From Larix sibirica (Eukaryota > Streptophyta > Pinopsida > Pinales > Pinaceae): a stretch of DNA of 32,851 bases. Below are positions 19,423 to 31,913 of this stretch, piece after piece; position 1 is the first letter of the stretch; every line of letters starts with the position of its first letter. The stretch is from positions 8,830 through 41,680 of the forward strand of contig NWUY0300017427.1 of the NCBI GenBank assembly GCA_004151065.3, given 5' to 3'. The position numbers and the translations under genes are program-made. The notes below the pieces were generated by a model. The model was given only the letters and a program-made list of their open reading frames with translations, was not told the DNA's origin and searched no databases.

Positions 19423-19986
19423 TTATGATCTGAAATGGATCAATATATAATTTCTCATTTATTTGGTGCTAATTTATGGGTGGAAAGATTGGATGAATTG
19501 GTTTTTAGGACCGATTTTAGGGGCATGTCTTACTTTGCATATTTGGGGTCCACAAACTTCCAAGGCCCGTTTGAGGGCTTAAATGATGTTTTTTGGGTCA
19601 AAAATTTGGGAACATAGTTTACATCCCTTTGGATCAATTATACACCTCAAGATATTTTCGACGATGCAAATATCACCTCAATCGAATTTCATATGAGGAA
19701 TTTATGGCTCTTGCAAGTTGACCCATCATGTTGACCACCATGGTACTGGGTGGGTTCCAGGTCAACTCTCGTTACCAACACATGTGGATCTAGTCACCTG
19801 TGGAATTTAAAGCACATTCTATAGGGTCCAAAACCTTATCCTTAATCAAGAGTTGAGGCATGCAAAAATCCTAAAACTAACTCTAGATGGCTATCAGGAC
19901 ATTATTAAATATTGGGCCACTCGAAGAAGAAGGATGATCCACTCTTATGGCATTGTAATTTTCCATAGCTAAGCAAGAGCCAGGAA
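19423..19986 (+). repeat. LTR of element B
   Basis: Its left boundary is the PPT and its right boundary the PBS-like site, giving about 560 bases. Its 3' half aligns with 15838-16086, which proves it is a repeat. Exact ends are uncertain: the first TG is at 19426. The 60-codon frame inside is not thought to be coding. Confidence 0.68.
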
Positions 19987-19987
19987 G

Positions 19988-20000
19988 TGGATATTAGAGC
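19988..20000 (+). other. PBS-like site after the LTR of B
   Basis: TGGATATTAGAGC differs from TGGTATCAGAGC by one inserted A and one C to T change. A PBS on the right of this LTR is unexpected, because its left side carries the integrase end and PPT of B. Copy at 28372-28384. Confidence 0.55.
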
Positions 20001-22748
20001 ATAACAAAGGAAGTAGGAGATCGTGTCGAATCCATATAGGCAACAATGTCATAGTAACTCCATAGAGAGTATAACTTTCTTTGTTTTTGCATTGCATATT
20101 GGAGAAGAAAAGAGAAAGGAATAGTCCTCACTTTTGGTTGGGTTTTTCCCCATAGTGGGTTTTCCTAGGGTATATTTGTGTTATTTGTGTGGATGTGTTA
20201 TTTTTCTCTAGCTAGTTTCCTTTCAATTTCAGTTTATTTTAACATTATGTGGAATTAAGATAACATAATTAATCTTAAATCTTCAGTAAACACTACATAA
20301 CTAAGAGTTTGCAGAAAGTTGTAATATATATTGTGACAAAATGTTCCACTTGAATATCCATGACAATTTATAGATCAATTCTCTAATATATTAAGAGTGC
20401 ACATGTTATGTCATAGGTTCAATGAGTGAAACCCATGAGATAAAATGCCCCAAATAAGGGCTTTACAATATGGGGTGGCTTAAAAATTTCATAGTTTTTT
20501 TGAAATCTTAGTTTGTATGATTAAAAAAACATCAAATGGATAATTAGAGGGTAATATGTAGGTATCCATTTTAATAACATTTACTAGATAATTTCTTGAA
20601 CAAGGACTATTACCATGGAGAGAAACAAGAATGTCTCTATAGGAAAGGAACAATAAAAGTGGAAGAACATAGAAAAATGAACATGCTAAGAGAAATTATG
20701 TAATTCCTCTTCAATTGGAAGAATTTGAAAACAAAAAATGCAACTTGGAAGGACGAGTTCTACGTACATAAGCACCTACGTTGAGTGAAGCATTAATGTA
20801 AATGCTTATCTAAAAAGGTGGGACATGTTAAACCCTAGGACTTGGGCCTATACATTGCTATTGTTATCTTTTTGATGACCTTATTGACCATCTCTTAATT
20901 TGTAAGTGTATCATTTGTCTCCTTATATATAGGGGATTTAGTTTTAGGGATCATCAAAAGTTATTTATAAACATAAAGTGTAAAGAAAGTTTCTCCTTGA
21001 AGTGATATTGTTATTTATTCACTTTTTAGCATTATATATACATGATATTATTGAATTGATTCTTTTTATACTTATATAACTATTTGATGCACTATATACT
21101 TTAATTTTGATATTAAAGTTTTATAAATTAATTTAATTTAATATTATTATTCATAAGGCAAAAAGCATTTAAAGAAATGTGGAAAGCTAACTGCATCCAA
21201 ATTTTGCTAAGGAAGAATCCAAAAAATAATTGGTATTGAAAATGACATATATAATACCACTCACAAAATTTACCTCTCTTAAATGTAGTTGTGTTGTTCT
21301 CTTTCTCTTCTCTTTTTCTACTTACAGGTTCGGCCTTCAAAGTCAAGCTTTGGTCTATATCCTCTAGATAATCTACCACCATTCACTTGTAGCTTAATAT
21401 AAGTGTGCCTAAGCACCTAACTTGGAGATCTCAGTGCCACCCTAATGGATTGATCGTACAACTTGCTCATGTTTGAGGACGAGAGGAAATTGATTTTACC
21501 ATGTTTCTTTCACATCAATGTAGAAACATAAATACGTAATATTAACGTTATAAAACCTTATTATAATGTGATTATAATCGTACATTAATTATCGATCAAT
21601 GAGTGCTAAGTATGATAGGTAGTTATATTTTATGAAATCATTTATAACATCTAATGATTATATGAAAAAAAAAATTACATTCTATAGTCATTTTCAAGAG
21701 ATTAAAGCAAGGAATTTTGATGATTAGAGTTTGTAATGGTATAATGGTAGGAACAAATCCATATACTTAGTGTATTAGTGTGTTTTTCTTTGCATTAAAT
21801 ATTAATTATGGTAATATTTAACTAATTTATATTAATTTCAATTTTTTTGTTGTTTCTTTTTTACAATTTTTTTATCAATAAATATGGTCCCCTTCACTTT
21901 GCATTAAGGATTAGCTTTTTTTTTATTCTATTCTTGATTATCTGTTTCTTGCTCACATCATTGTATAGACAAACCTTTGCATACTTTTTAGTATATCATC
22001 TTCATTGTTGATTCTCAATCTCTAATATGAAACTTTCACCTCTTTCTAATATGCAAGTATGCTACATAATGTAAGAGAAAATGTTGCTCAATTTCGATTT
22101 CTCATTTTTCACATACTTAACACAACCTTTCCTTCCATAACTCCTTGAGTTATTCTCATATTCTTGATCACAATTCAACTTATGTAAGTGATTTTTTAGT
22201 TGTGTTATTAGTCATTTTCCATGCCATGGGATGTGAAGCTTGAAGTAGTTTTCACTTTGATCTCCTCCCATTTATTGAAGTTATTTGCTTAATATTGTTG
22301 TTTTCTTCCAATACAGAATTTTCTCTATTTTCTCTTTATGTAGAATTCTTATACATGATTTCTCAATACCTTTTTTTTAATCTATTGGGCACCTTTCTTC
22401 TTCTATATTTGATCTAGATTATTGAATTGAGAAAAAAATGAAAAAAACACAATATTATAGAGATAACATAATATACAATATTGAAAGTAGAGTATTACAA
22501 TATTATACAACACTGAGAACAAAATGAAAAAAAAAACACATTATATTAATGAATCAAATGCTGAAAAACATTGTGCACAATTCATATAGAAATAGAAAGA
22601 GACTAGAATGGTGGTAACTTGTCTCTAAGCATAGAAGTGATGACTTATACATTCATCTAAAATAGGCCCATAACAAAAAGAAATAACTAGATTTTATTCT
22701 ATTGTCAAAAGCCTAAGAGAAAAAACCCTAAAATCCTAACCCTATACA
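20001..22748. other. AT-rich stretch without recognised genes
   Basis: No coding resemblance was found on either strand. It includes homopolymer A and T runs and a T-rich part at 21780-22400. The first ~100 bases could be the leader of another B-type copy. Short frames here are isolated and show no domains. The two differences from the second copy (20197 G, 20206 C) lie here. Confidence 0.5.
20134..20181 (+). repeat. Copia-LTR-like word
   Basis: The pair GGTTGGGTTTTTCCCC and GTGGGTTTTCCTAGGGTA, followed by TATTTGTGT, resembles a sequence often seen near the end of plant Ty1/copia LTRs. No copia coding sequence adjoins it. Recognition is from memory of the pattern and is weak. Confidence 0.3.
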
Positions 22749-22750
22749 TT

Positions 22751-22938
22751 GAGATAGAAAAGAAATATTCAAGCATTGAGAAACCTAATTGATACATCAA
22801 CTTTTTGATACCACAATTTGTTGTAAATAAACTCCATTTTCAAATTTAGATAGAAAATAAATATGAATCTCAAAAAACCTAATTGATATGTCAACCTTTT
22901 GATACCATAACTTTTTTCAGATAAACTCCATTTTCGAT
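22751..22938. repeat. Two-unit tandem duplication (~95 bases)
   Basis: AGATAGAAAAGAAATAT with ACCTAATTGATACATCAAC and AAACTCCATTTTC recurs from about 22849 with changes. On the minus strand each unit contains TGGTATCAAAA, which shares eight bases with a PBS. Copy at 31135-31322. Confidence 0.6.
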
Positions 22939-22961
22939 ACTTTTTTTTTTAATACTTATAT

Positions 22962-23529
22962 TCACATAAACTTATTTACAATCAAAGAGCTAACAGTGGA
23001 TAGGTATATACCATGCATACCTATCATCTTCCTAAAGCTTACTAAAGTAGAAATAAAATTATAATATATAATAGGATCCAACTCTTTAGCATCATTGATT
23101 AACATAACGCCCTTGGCTAATAATTGATGGCAAACCTCATCTTTCCAAAGAGCAATAAAGGAAAAAATAGAGCTAATTTCTTGGTCAAATACATAATTGC
23201 ACCTAAGTTTCCAAAGTACAAATAAAACAAAAACCACAAACAATGCCACAAACGAGAAAGTGATTCATGCACAAGGAATAACCATCTCCAAACAAAGCAT
23301 CTCTCCAATAGAGATTGTTCAAGAATAGATTGAGATGTTGCTCCTCCACAAAGATCCAACAATCTCTCGCAAATCTATAGTCCCCAAAAATGTGCTTGAC
23401 CATCTTGAGTCTTTGACACCCTAGGCATAAACAATCTGAAAGGTCAAACTTAGACAACCTAACTTTGGATGAAAACACAATGGTTGGTTGGTCCAATTTT
23501 CCTACAAGTTGCACATTTTCCATTTTCAA
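22962..23529 (-). pseudogene. LINE-type zinc-binding (zf-RVT) C-terminal remnant
   Basis: The first minus frame (23529 down to 23203) contains CLGC at residues 35-38, KHIFGDY at 45-51 and ARDCW at 54-58. This is the C-x2-C...H...C...W pattern of the zinc-binding domain near the end of plant LINE reverse transcriptases, with the third Cys replaced by Tyr. The match continues in another frame (23249 to 22962) with LFVLWKLRCNYVFDQE, the usual downstream W-K-x-R-N word, so one frameshift lies at about 23203-23249. No RT or endonuclease is found upstream on that strand. It is therefore a short isolated remnant; a host gene with the same domain is less likely. Copy at 31346-31913. Confidence 0.6.
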
Positions 23530-24442
23530 TGATCATTATACTATCAATAAACTTATTTCATGCTATACAAGTTTGATAGACCAAATTATCCATCAAAATA
23601 TACAAAAATAACTCAAAATATCTACACCATCCAAAACTCTACAAAATATCCACATAATTTTTTTTACTAACAATGGAAACCACAACCACCATACGACTGC
23701 TTTACTGAGACAACCGCTATATCTAACGACTAAAGTAAAAACCACAAACTAAACCGCTCACACAACCTCTTAAATCAACCCCCCTTCTCACTACCATCCC
23801 ATTCTTAAAGCCATTTTTTCGCTATCGATTCCATATCACCCCCACTAAATTCTCACATGAGACAAAATGTTGATAACTACAAGAGAAACAAAAACCTTCA
23901 TATGCCAGCACGGTTATTTGTTTTGTTTGTATAGGATTTCAAAAAACTAAAATATAAATTAATTGAATGAAAAGTCCAAGCATATTTGTCACCATTATCA
24001 TAAGAATTTGGACACATCCTAAAAGGTTTTGGCAAAGGTTCCAATCGTCCTTTCTCATGCTTTTATTGTATTTGATGAGACAGTTAAAATATAATATTAT
24101 TTTATACAAAAGACATGGGAGGGCGAATGCGGCCAAGAAAGATGGAAGAATCGCCCATCAAATGACGAAAAGGAATCTATCTCCCCACGAGGAAATGGTG
24201 ACGTGACGATTAAACGGCAGTCATTTTCAACTGCTAAATTTAGCGGGCAGGTCTTGTCGGTGGATAACAAATGGGCGTCTCTATCCCTACCAACCCACGT
24301 GATATGCATATTACGACTTTGAAGTCGTTTATGAAAATTCCATGAAATTGGCATATTCATTATTCAATAATTAAAGTATCCCAATCTTTATGCACGGATC
24401 ACTGATCATGGTACCATAATTTAGTATATAATTAAAGCATGG
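23530..24442. other. Non-coding stretch with a GC-richer end
   Basis: No gene is recognised. The part at about 24110-24330 is richer in G and C and contains GGTGACGTGACG (24197-24208) and CCCACGTGAT (24295-24304), both with ACGT cores. It also holds a perfect inverted repeat ACGACTT-TG-AAGTCGT at 24313-24328. It might be the edge of a promoter or another repeat; nothing downstream supports a gene before the assembly break. Confidence 0.4.
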
Positions 24443-24470
24443 ATATATATATATATATATATATATATAT
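24443..24470. repeat. (TA)n microsatellite at the contig end
   Basis: About 14 TA units run directly into the N at 24471, a typical place for an assembly to break. The same run ends the window (32827-32851). Confidence 0.95.
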
Positions 24471-24471
24471 N
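24471..24471. other. Assembly join (single N)
   Basis: After this N the sequence restarts at the same base as after the N at 16087. Confidence 0.9.
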
Positions 24472-25484
24472 AGGCAAGGTTTATATGAATGGTTGGTAAT
24501 GCCTTTTGGTTTGTGTCTGCACCAATTACATTAATGTGTTTGATGAATGATGCATTGCATCCCTTTCTAGATCCATTTGCAATATTGTATTTAGATGATA
24601 TATTGGTTTATATCTCTACTTGGGAAGAGAATGTCTAACATCTCATGCAAGTGTTACAGACTATAAAAAAATATCAACTATTGGAAAACCTTAAGAAATG
24701 TGAATTTTCCTAGCAACCATTGGTTTATTTCAGGCATGTTATTGGTGGAGGGGAACTCAAGATAAATCCCTCCAAGATGGAGGCCATCCTCAAGTGGCCC
24801 AACTCCTAGAAATTTCATTGAAGTTAGGAATTTTTTGGGGCAGCACAATACCTACGGAATTTTAGAGCATCGTTTTTAGTTTTGGTTGTACCACTCCATG
24901 CCATAGAAATGATTGGAAAAAATTTATAGTGGGGAAAGAATCAGTAGAAATTTTTTAAAGAGCTGAAATAAAAGATCAATCAAGTATCAATGCTTACATT
25001 GCTCACTTTGGAGAAGCCTTTCAAATTGGAGACGGATGCAAGTGGATATACTATAGGAACAATCTTGATGCAAAGAGGTAAGATAGTATGCTATCATTCT
25101 AAAATGTTTCATGGTGGAGTCTTGAAATACAGTACATACGATAAGGAACTATGTGTTATAGTTCAAGCTATTATAAAATTGAAAAACTATGTAATAGGCA
25201 AGGAAATTTTCTTCCACACTAATCACCATCCCCTACAATATATGTAGGCGTGAAGTAAAATTAAACAAAATGGACACTATAAGTGGATGGGGTTTCTAAA
25301 ACAATTTTATCTAATCTTCAAATACAAAAAGGGTAGCACTAATAACTTGGTAGGAATGCTGCCAAGGCCACCCACATCCAAGATCACTGCTTTGGTAACT
25401 CTTCTGCACATGGAGCCTTTCACCCATGATGCAGACAAAGAGACATGCATAGAATATGAAGACTTTAAAGAGGTGTTTCAATAA
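24472..25484 (+). pseudogene. RT and RNase H of element B, second copy
   Basis: Copy of 16088-17100 with the same YLDD box (24588-24599), the same stops and the same RNase H Asp to Asn change. The open parts are 24990-25247 and 25287-25484. Sharing every defect means it is not an independent insertion. Confidence 0.85.
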
Positions 25485-25546
25485 GTAAAATACAATTTCG
25501 TTTAGAAGAAGGTGACAATAAGGCTGGATGTCATCTCTAGGATGGG

Positions 25547-25813
25547 TTGATTTGCAAGCTAGACAAGCATTGTGTTCCTAAAGGTGAAATATTGCAAATT
25601 ATAAGAGAGTCTTACACCTCCAAAGTTGCAAATCATTTTGGTGTTGGAAAGACAATTGTCAACTTACAAAGGTATGTGTCTTCACCTAGAATGCAAGAAG
25701 ATGTAGCTTGGTCTATTAGAGGATGCATACTTTATTATACCAACTATCTCAATAGCATAAAACAAATGTTATACCATCCCTTACTAGTACCTACCAAACC
25801 ATGGGTGATCTAG
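25547..25813 (+). pseudogene. Integrase zinc-finger fragment of B, second copy
   Basis: Copy of 17163-17429, with the same two lost zinc ligands and the same abrupt end before the core. Confidence 0.8.
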
Positions 25814-26353
25814 AAGAAGCTCAATAATGCATTATACCATTATAAGCATTAAACTCTTCCAATTATCCAATATCTTAATTCGAGGTCAGCAGTTCATTGT
25901 TATGTGAATGCATTACCTTAACTAAGTTCATTTAATGATGCCTCTTATGACTTGTGCTTTCAATGTACTTTATGAAACATTCACCATGAAGATAGTGAGA
26001 CGATGAAAATGCAAGCATAAACACACATAAACATTTGATAACGGAGATCATCAGGCTTCTTCGCTATGTCTCTGATCTCGCTTCAACCAGCAAGACTGCT
26101 CAATTAATCCTCAATTTCCAAAAGTACAACAATAAATGACTCACAACCAGTGTATTGAAGACCCCCTTCAGTTCTGGACCTCTATTGCAAAAACATACAA
26201 CAAATCTGAAATCCTTGCGAAATTTAGAGTCTTTTGAGTATAAAATCGACCACCTTCTAAGTTGGACCTCAAGACTCCCCCTTTGGCCCAGAGTCCAAGA
26301 ATGCGATTGATCTGTACAATCCGTACAACCTTGAACTATGTGCACATTGAAAA

Positions 26354-26528
26354 CCACTTGGAGATGTGTGTAAACTTCCTTGAGATGCATGCAAAATTCC
26401 TTGGGATGCGTGCAAACTTCAGCCTCAGGATGTGTTCCCAAAAACCATCAATGATTGTGTGAAACCACCTCGGTATGCATGCCCAATGCCATCTTGGGAA
26501 ACATGCAATACCACCTCAGTATGCGTTC
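26354..26528 (+). repeat. ~22-base minisatellite, second copy
   Basis: Copy of 17970-18144 with no unit-number change. Equal unit number fits a duplicated assembly or two similar haplotypes. Confidence 0.7.
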
Positions 26529-26692
26529 TTGGACCTGCCTCAAAGTCTGTGCATAGCTCGGCCTTTGGACTATCCTGCGAATGGAAAAAACTACATGGTT
26601 TATATAGAGTGTGGTTGGATTAACCCCCAACCAAAATTCATGCAACAAATTCAAATACATTTATTTTGAATTATTATAATAAGTAATACATT

Positions 26693-26750
26693 AGGCCCAG
26701 TGGTTAAGGCATTGGAGTATTATGGGGGAGGTTATGGGTTTAAATCCCAC
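26693..26750 (+). repeat. tRNA-like segment, second copy
   Basis: Copy of 18309-18366 with the same A-box-like and B-box-like words. Confidence 0.55.
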
Positions 26751-26868
26751 AAACCTCTCCATTATATACACATGGTATAACAAATTATACATATATAGTA
26801 TCTAGTTAAGATTTATTTAATGAAACAAATTTTCGAATCCCAAGCCTCCATGGTCAAATTGATAGTGT

Positions 26869-27129
26869 CACGTGGCGTCATCCCATTGGCCTACGTGTGC
26901 CCTATCAACATCCAATCATCTTCCAATTGTACCTTCCATGTCACATGTCATGTCATCATGCCATGTCAAGCAAGTGACACACTAGCAGTGCCACGTCACC
27001 CTACCACATCAACATGCTACGTTAGCATGCCACGTGGCACTTTTTTATTGGTCCATTTGGACCCCAAAAAGGCCAAATCCATGTGACACGTGGCATCCTC
27101 TGATGCTTCCACATGTCACTTGTTTACGT
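26869..27129. promoter_or_regulatory. G-box and palindrome-rich stretch, second copy
   Basis: Copy of 18485-18745. The 12-base palindrome TGCCACGTGGCA is at 27028-27039. Confidence 0.45.
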
Positions 27130-27158
27130 CAGCATTGTACAAAGGATCTGGGATGAAT

Positions 27159-27183
27159 ACACACACACACACACACACACACA
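27159..27183. repeat. (AC)n microsatellite, second copy
   Basis: Same length as 18775-18799. Confidence 0.95.
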
Positions 27184-27289
27184 ACAAAGAGGAGTGAGAG
27201 AAGACACCACACGAGAAGAATTAAAGGATGAAAAGTTTAGTGATAATACTAGGTAGATCCATTTGCAAACATAAGAGGCATTGAACATG

Positions 27290-27767
27290 TCATAAGAAAA
27301 GTACAAGGTTTTGTGTGATCAACATAGATTTGAGAAAACATTGAAGTTAGGAGATAGAGTTTGGTTGTATATGAACAAGGGCAGACTACAAGGTCGTGAT
27401 ATGAAGATCAAATCTCTGCACTATGGTCCTTTTCAAGTGTTGGAGAAGGTGGGTGATAATTTCTATAGACTCAGTTTACCCCGATATATGCACATTTACT
27501 AAGTAGTGAAGGTGGAGAATTTGAAACTCTATGAGCTTTCCATGTTGGACCAAGAAATGCATGAACAAGTCCTACCTACCATAGAGGACATAGCACCACT
27601 AGAAGCTCAAGTGTGAGCAGAAGATACAATTTTGTAAAAGAAGTCCTCAACAACTAGACAAGGGCACTATAAAATCTGACAGGTTGGGTTGAAGGGACAA
27701 CTTCTAGGCAAGGCTAAATGGTACTCGAGGGAGAAGATAGAGGACAAATTTCCTCACCTCATATAGT
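27290..27767 (+). pseudogene. Integrase C-terminus of B, second copy
   Basis: Copy of 18906-19383. The GPY/F frame is 27311-27502. Confidence 0.8.
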
Positions 27768-27806
27768 AAAATATTTTGGGGACCAAAATCCCCCCAAAAT
27801 GGGGAG

Positions 27807-28370
27807 TTATGATCTGAAATGGATCAATATATAATTTCTCATTTATTTGGTGCTAATTTATGGGTGGAAAGATTGGATGAATTGGTTTTTAGGACCGATT
27901 TTAGGGGCATGTCTTACTTTGCATATTTGGGGTCCACAAACTTCCAAGGCCCGTTTGAGGGCTTAAATGATGTTTTTTGGGTCAAAAATTTGGGAACATA
28001 GTTTACATCCCTTTGGATCAATTATACACCTCAAGATATTTTCGACGATGCAAATATCACCTCAATCGAATTTCATATGAGGAATTTATGGCTCTTGCAA
28101 GTTGACCCATCATGTTGACCACCATGGTACTGGGTGGGTTCCAGGTCAACTCTCGTTACCAACACATGTGGATCTAGTCACCTGTGGAATTTAAAGCACA
28201 TTCTATAGGGTCCAAAACCTTATCCTTAATCAAGAGTTGAGGCATGCAAAAATCCTAAAACTAACTCTAGATGGCTATCAGGACATTATTAAATATTGGG
28301 CCACTCGAAGAAGAAGGATGATCCACTCTTATGGCATTGTAATTTTCCATAGCTAAGCAAGAGCCAGGAA
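27807..28370 (+). repeat. LTR of element B, second copy
   Basis: Copy of 19423-19986, followed by the PBS-like site at 28372-28384. Confidence 0.68.
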
Positions 28371-31134
28371 GTGGATATTAGAGCATAACAAAGGAAGTAG
28401 GAGATCGTGTCGAATCCATATAGGCAACAATGTCATAGTAACTCCATAGAGAGTATAACTTTCTTTGTTTTTGCATTGCATATTGGAGAAGAAAAGAGAA
28501 AGGAATAGTCCTCACTTTTGGTTGGGTTTTTCCCCATAGTGGGTTTTCCTAGGGTATATTTGTGTTATTTGTGTGGATGTTTTATTTTTATCTAGCTAGT
28601 TTCCTTTCAATTTCAGTTTATTTTAACATTATGTGGAATTAAGATAACATAATTAATCTTAAATCTTCAGTAAACACTACATAACTAAGAGTTTGCAGAA
28701 AGTTGTAATATATATTGTGACAAAATGTTCCACTTGAATATCCATGACAATTTATAGATCAATTCTCTAATATATTAAGAGTGCACATGTTATGTCATAG
28801 GTTCAATGAGTGAAACCCATGAGATAAAATGCCCCAAATAAGGGCTTTACAATATGGGGTGGCTTAAAAATTTCATAGTTTTTTTGAAATCTTAGTTTGT
28901 ATGATTAAAAAAACATCAAATGGATAATTAGAGGGTAATATGTAGGTATCCATTTTAATAACATTTACTAGATAATTTCTTGAACAAGGACTATTACCAT
29001 GGAGAGAAACAAGAATGTCTCTATAGGAAAGGAACAATAAAAGTGGAAGAACATAGAAAAATGAACATGCTAAGAGAAATTATGTAATTCCTCTTCAATT
29101 GGAAGAATTTGAAAACAAAAAATGCAACTTGGAAGGACGAGTTCTACGTACATAAGCACCTACGTTGAGTGAAGCATTAATGTAAATGCTTATCTAAAAA
29201 GGTGGGACATGTTAAACCCTAGGACTTGGGCCTATACATTGCTATTGTTATCTTTTTGATGACCTTATTGACCATCTCTTAATTTGTAAGTGTATCATTT
29301 GTCTCCTTATATATAGGGGATTTAGTTTTAGGGATCATCAAAAGTTATTTATAAACATAAAGTGTAAAGAAAGTTTCTCCTTGAAGTGATATTGTTATTT
29401 ATTCACTTTTTAGCATTATATATACATGATATTATTGAATTGATTCTTTTTATACTTATATAACTATTTGATGCACTATATACTTTAATTTTGATATTAA
29501 AGTTTTATAAATTAATTTAATTTAATATTATTATTCATAAGGCAAAAAGCATTTAAAGAAATGTGGAAAGCTAACTGCATCCAAATTTTGCTAAGGAAGA
29601 ATCCAAAAAATAATTGGTATTGAAAATGACATATATAATACCACTCACAAAATTTACCTCTCTTAAATGTAGTTGTGTTGTTCTCTTTCTCTTCTCTTTT
29701 TCTACTTACAGGTTCGGCCTTCAAAGTCAAGCTTTGGTCTATATCCTCTAGATAATCTACCACCATTCACTTGTAGCTTAATATAAGTGTGCCTAAGCAC
29801 CTAACTTGGAGATCTCAGTGCCACCCTAATGGATTGATCGTACAACTTGCTCATGTTTGAGGACGAGAGGAAATTGATTTTACCATGTTTCTTTCACATC
29901 AATGTAGAAACATAAATACGTAATATTAACGTTATAAAACCTTATTATAATGTGATTATAATCGTACATTAATTATCGATCAATGAGTGCTAAGTATGAT
30001 AGGTAGTTATATTTTATGAAATCATTTATAACATCTAATGATTATATGAAAAAAAAAATTACATTCTATAGTCATTTTCAAGAGATTAAAGCAAGGAATT
30101 TTGATGATTAGAGTTTGTAATGGTATAATGGTAGGAACAAATCCATATACTTAGTGTATTAGTGTGTTTTTCTTTGCATTAAATATTAATTATGGTAATA
30201 TTTAACTAATTTATATTAATTTCAATTTTTTTGTTGTTTCTTTTTTACAATTTTTTTATCAATAAATATGGTCCCCTTCACTTTGCATTAAGGATTAGCT
30301 TTTTTTTTATTCTATTCTTGATTATCTGTTTCTTGCTCACATCATTGTATAGACAAACCTTTGCATACTTTTTAGTATATCATCTTCATTGTTGATTCTC
30401 AATCTCTAATATGAAACTTTCACCTCTTTCTAATATGCAAGTATGCTACATAATGTAAGAGAAAATGTTGCTCAATTTCGATTTCTCATTTTTCACATAC
30501 TTAACACAACCTTTCCTTCCATAACTCCTTGAGTTATTCTCATATTCTTGATCACAATTCAACTTATGTAAGTGATTTTTTAGTTGTGTTATTAGTCATT
30601 TTCCATGCCATGGGATGTGAAGCTTGAAGTAGTTTTCACTTTGATCTCCTCCCATTTATTGAAGTTATTTGCTTAATATTGTTGTTTTCTTCCAATACAG
30701 AATTTTCTCTATTTTCTCTTTATGTAGAATTCTTATACATGATTTCTCAATACCTTTTTTTTAATCTATTGGGCACCTTTCTTCTTCTATATTTGATCTA
30801 GATTATTGAATTGAGAAAAAAATGAAAAAAACACAATATTATAGAGATAACATAATATACAATATTGAAAGTAGAGTATTACAATATTATACAACACTGA
30901 GAACAAAATGAAAAAAAAAACACATTATATTAATGAATCAAATGCTGAAAAACATTGTGCACAATTCATATAGAAATAGAAAGAGACTAGAATGGTGGTA
31001 ACTTGTCTCTAAGCATAGAAGTGATGACTTATACATTCATCTAAAATAGGCCCATAACAAAAAGAAATAACTAGATTTTATTCTATTGTCAAAAGCCTAA
31101 GAGAAAAAACCCTAAAATCCTAACCCTATACATT

Positions 31135-31322
31135 GAGATAGAAAAGAAATATTCAAGCATTGAGAAACCTAATTGATACATCAACTTTTTGATACCACAA
31201 TTTGTTGTAAATAAACTCCATTTTCAAATTTAGATAGAAAATAAATATGAATCTCAAAAAACCTAATTGATATGTCAACCTTTTGATACCATAACTTTTT
31301 TCAGATAAACTCCATTTTCGAT
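31135..31322. repeat. ~95-base tandem duplication, second copy
   Basis: Copy of 22751-22938. Confidence 0.6.
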
Positions 31323-31345
31323 ACTTTTTTTTTTAATACTTATAT

Positions 31346-31913
31346 TCACATAAACTTATTTACAATCAAAGAGCTAACAGTGGATAGGTATATACCATGC
31401 ATACCTATCATCTTCCTAAAGCTTACTAAAGTAGAAATAAAATTATAATATATAATAGGATCCAACTCTTTAGCATCATTGATTAACATAACGCCCTTGG
31501 CTAATAATTGATGGCAAACCTCATCTTTCCAAAGAGCAATAAAGGAAAAAATAGAGCTAATTTCTTGGTCAAATACATAATTGCACCTAAGTTTCCAAAG
31601 TACAAATAAAACAAAAACCACAAACAATGCCACAAACGAGAAAGTGATTCATGCACAAGGAATAACCATCTCCAAACAAAGCATCTCTCCAATAGAGATT
31701 GTTCAAGAATAGATTGAGATGTTGCTCCTCCACAAAGATCCAACAATCTCTCGCAAATCTATAGTCCCCAAAAATGTGCTTGACCATCTTGAGTCTTTGA
31801 CACCCTAGGCATAAACAATCTGAAAGGTCAAACTTAGACAACCTAACTTTGGATGAAAACACAATGGTTGGTTGGTCCAATTTTCCTACAAGTTGCACAT
31901 TTTCCATTTTCAA
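31346..31913 (-). pseudogene. LINE-type zf-RVT remnant, second copy
   Basis: Copy of 22962-23529 with the same frameshift and the same Cys to Tyr change. Confidence 0.6.

Noticed and set aside
20925-20945. TATATATA as a gene promoter
   Set aside because: Such words are expected in AT-rich DNA and no coding frame follows.
21128-21382. 84-codon minus-strand frame as a host gene exon
   Set aside because: It has no recognisable domain and no neighbouring exons; the T/A-rich end gives poor codon content.
21735-21765. GGTATAATGGTAGGAAC as another tRNA-like A-box
   Set aside because: There is no B-box at suitable spacing and the DNA is AT-rich, so a chance match is likely.
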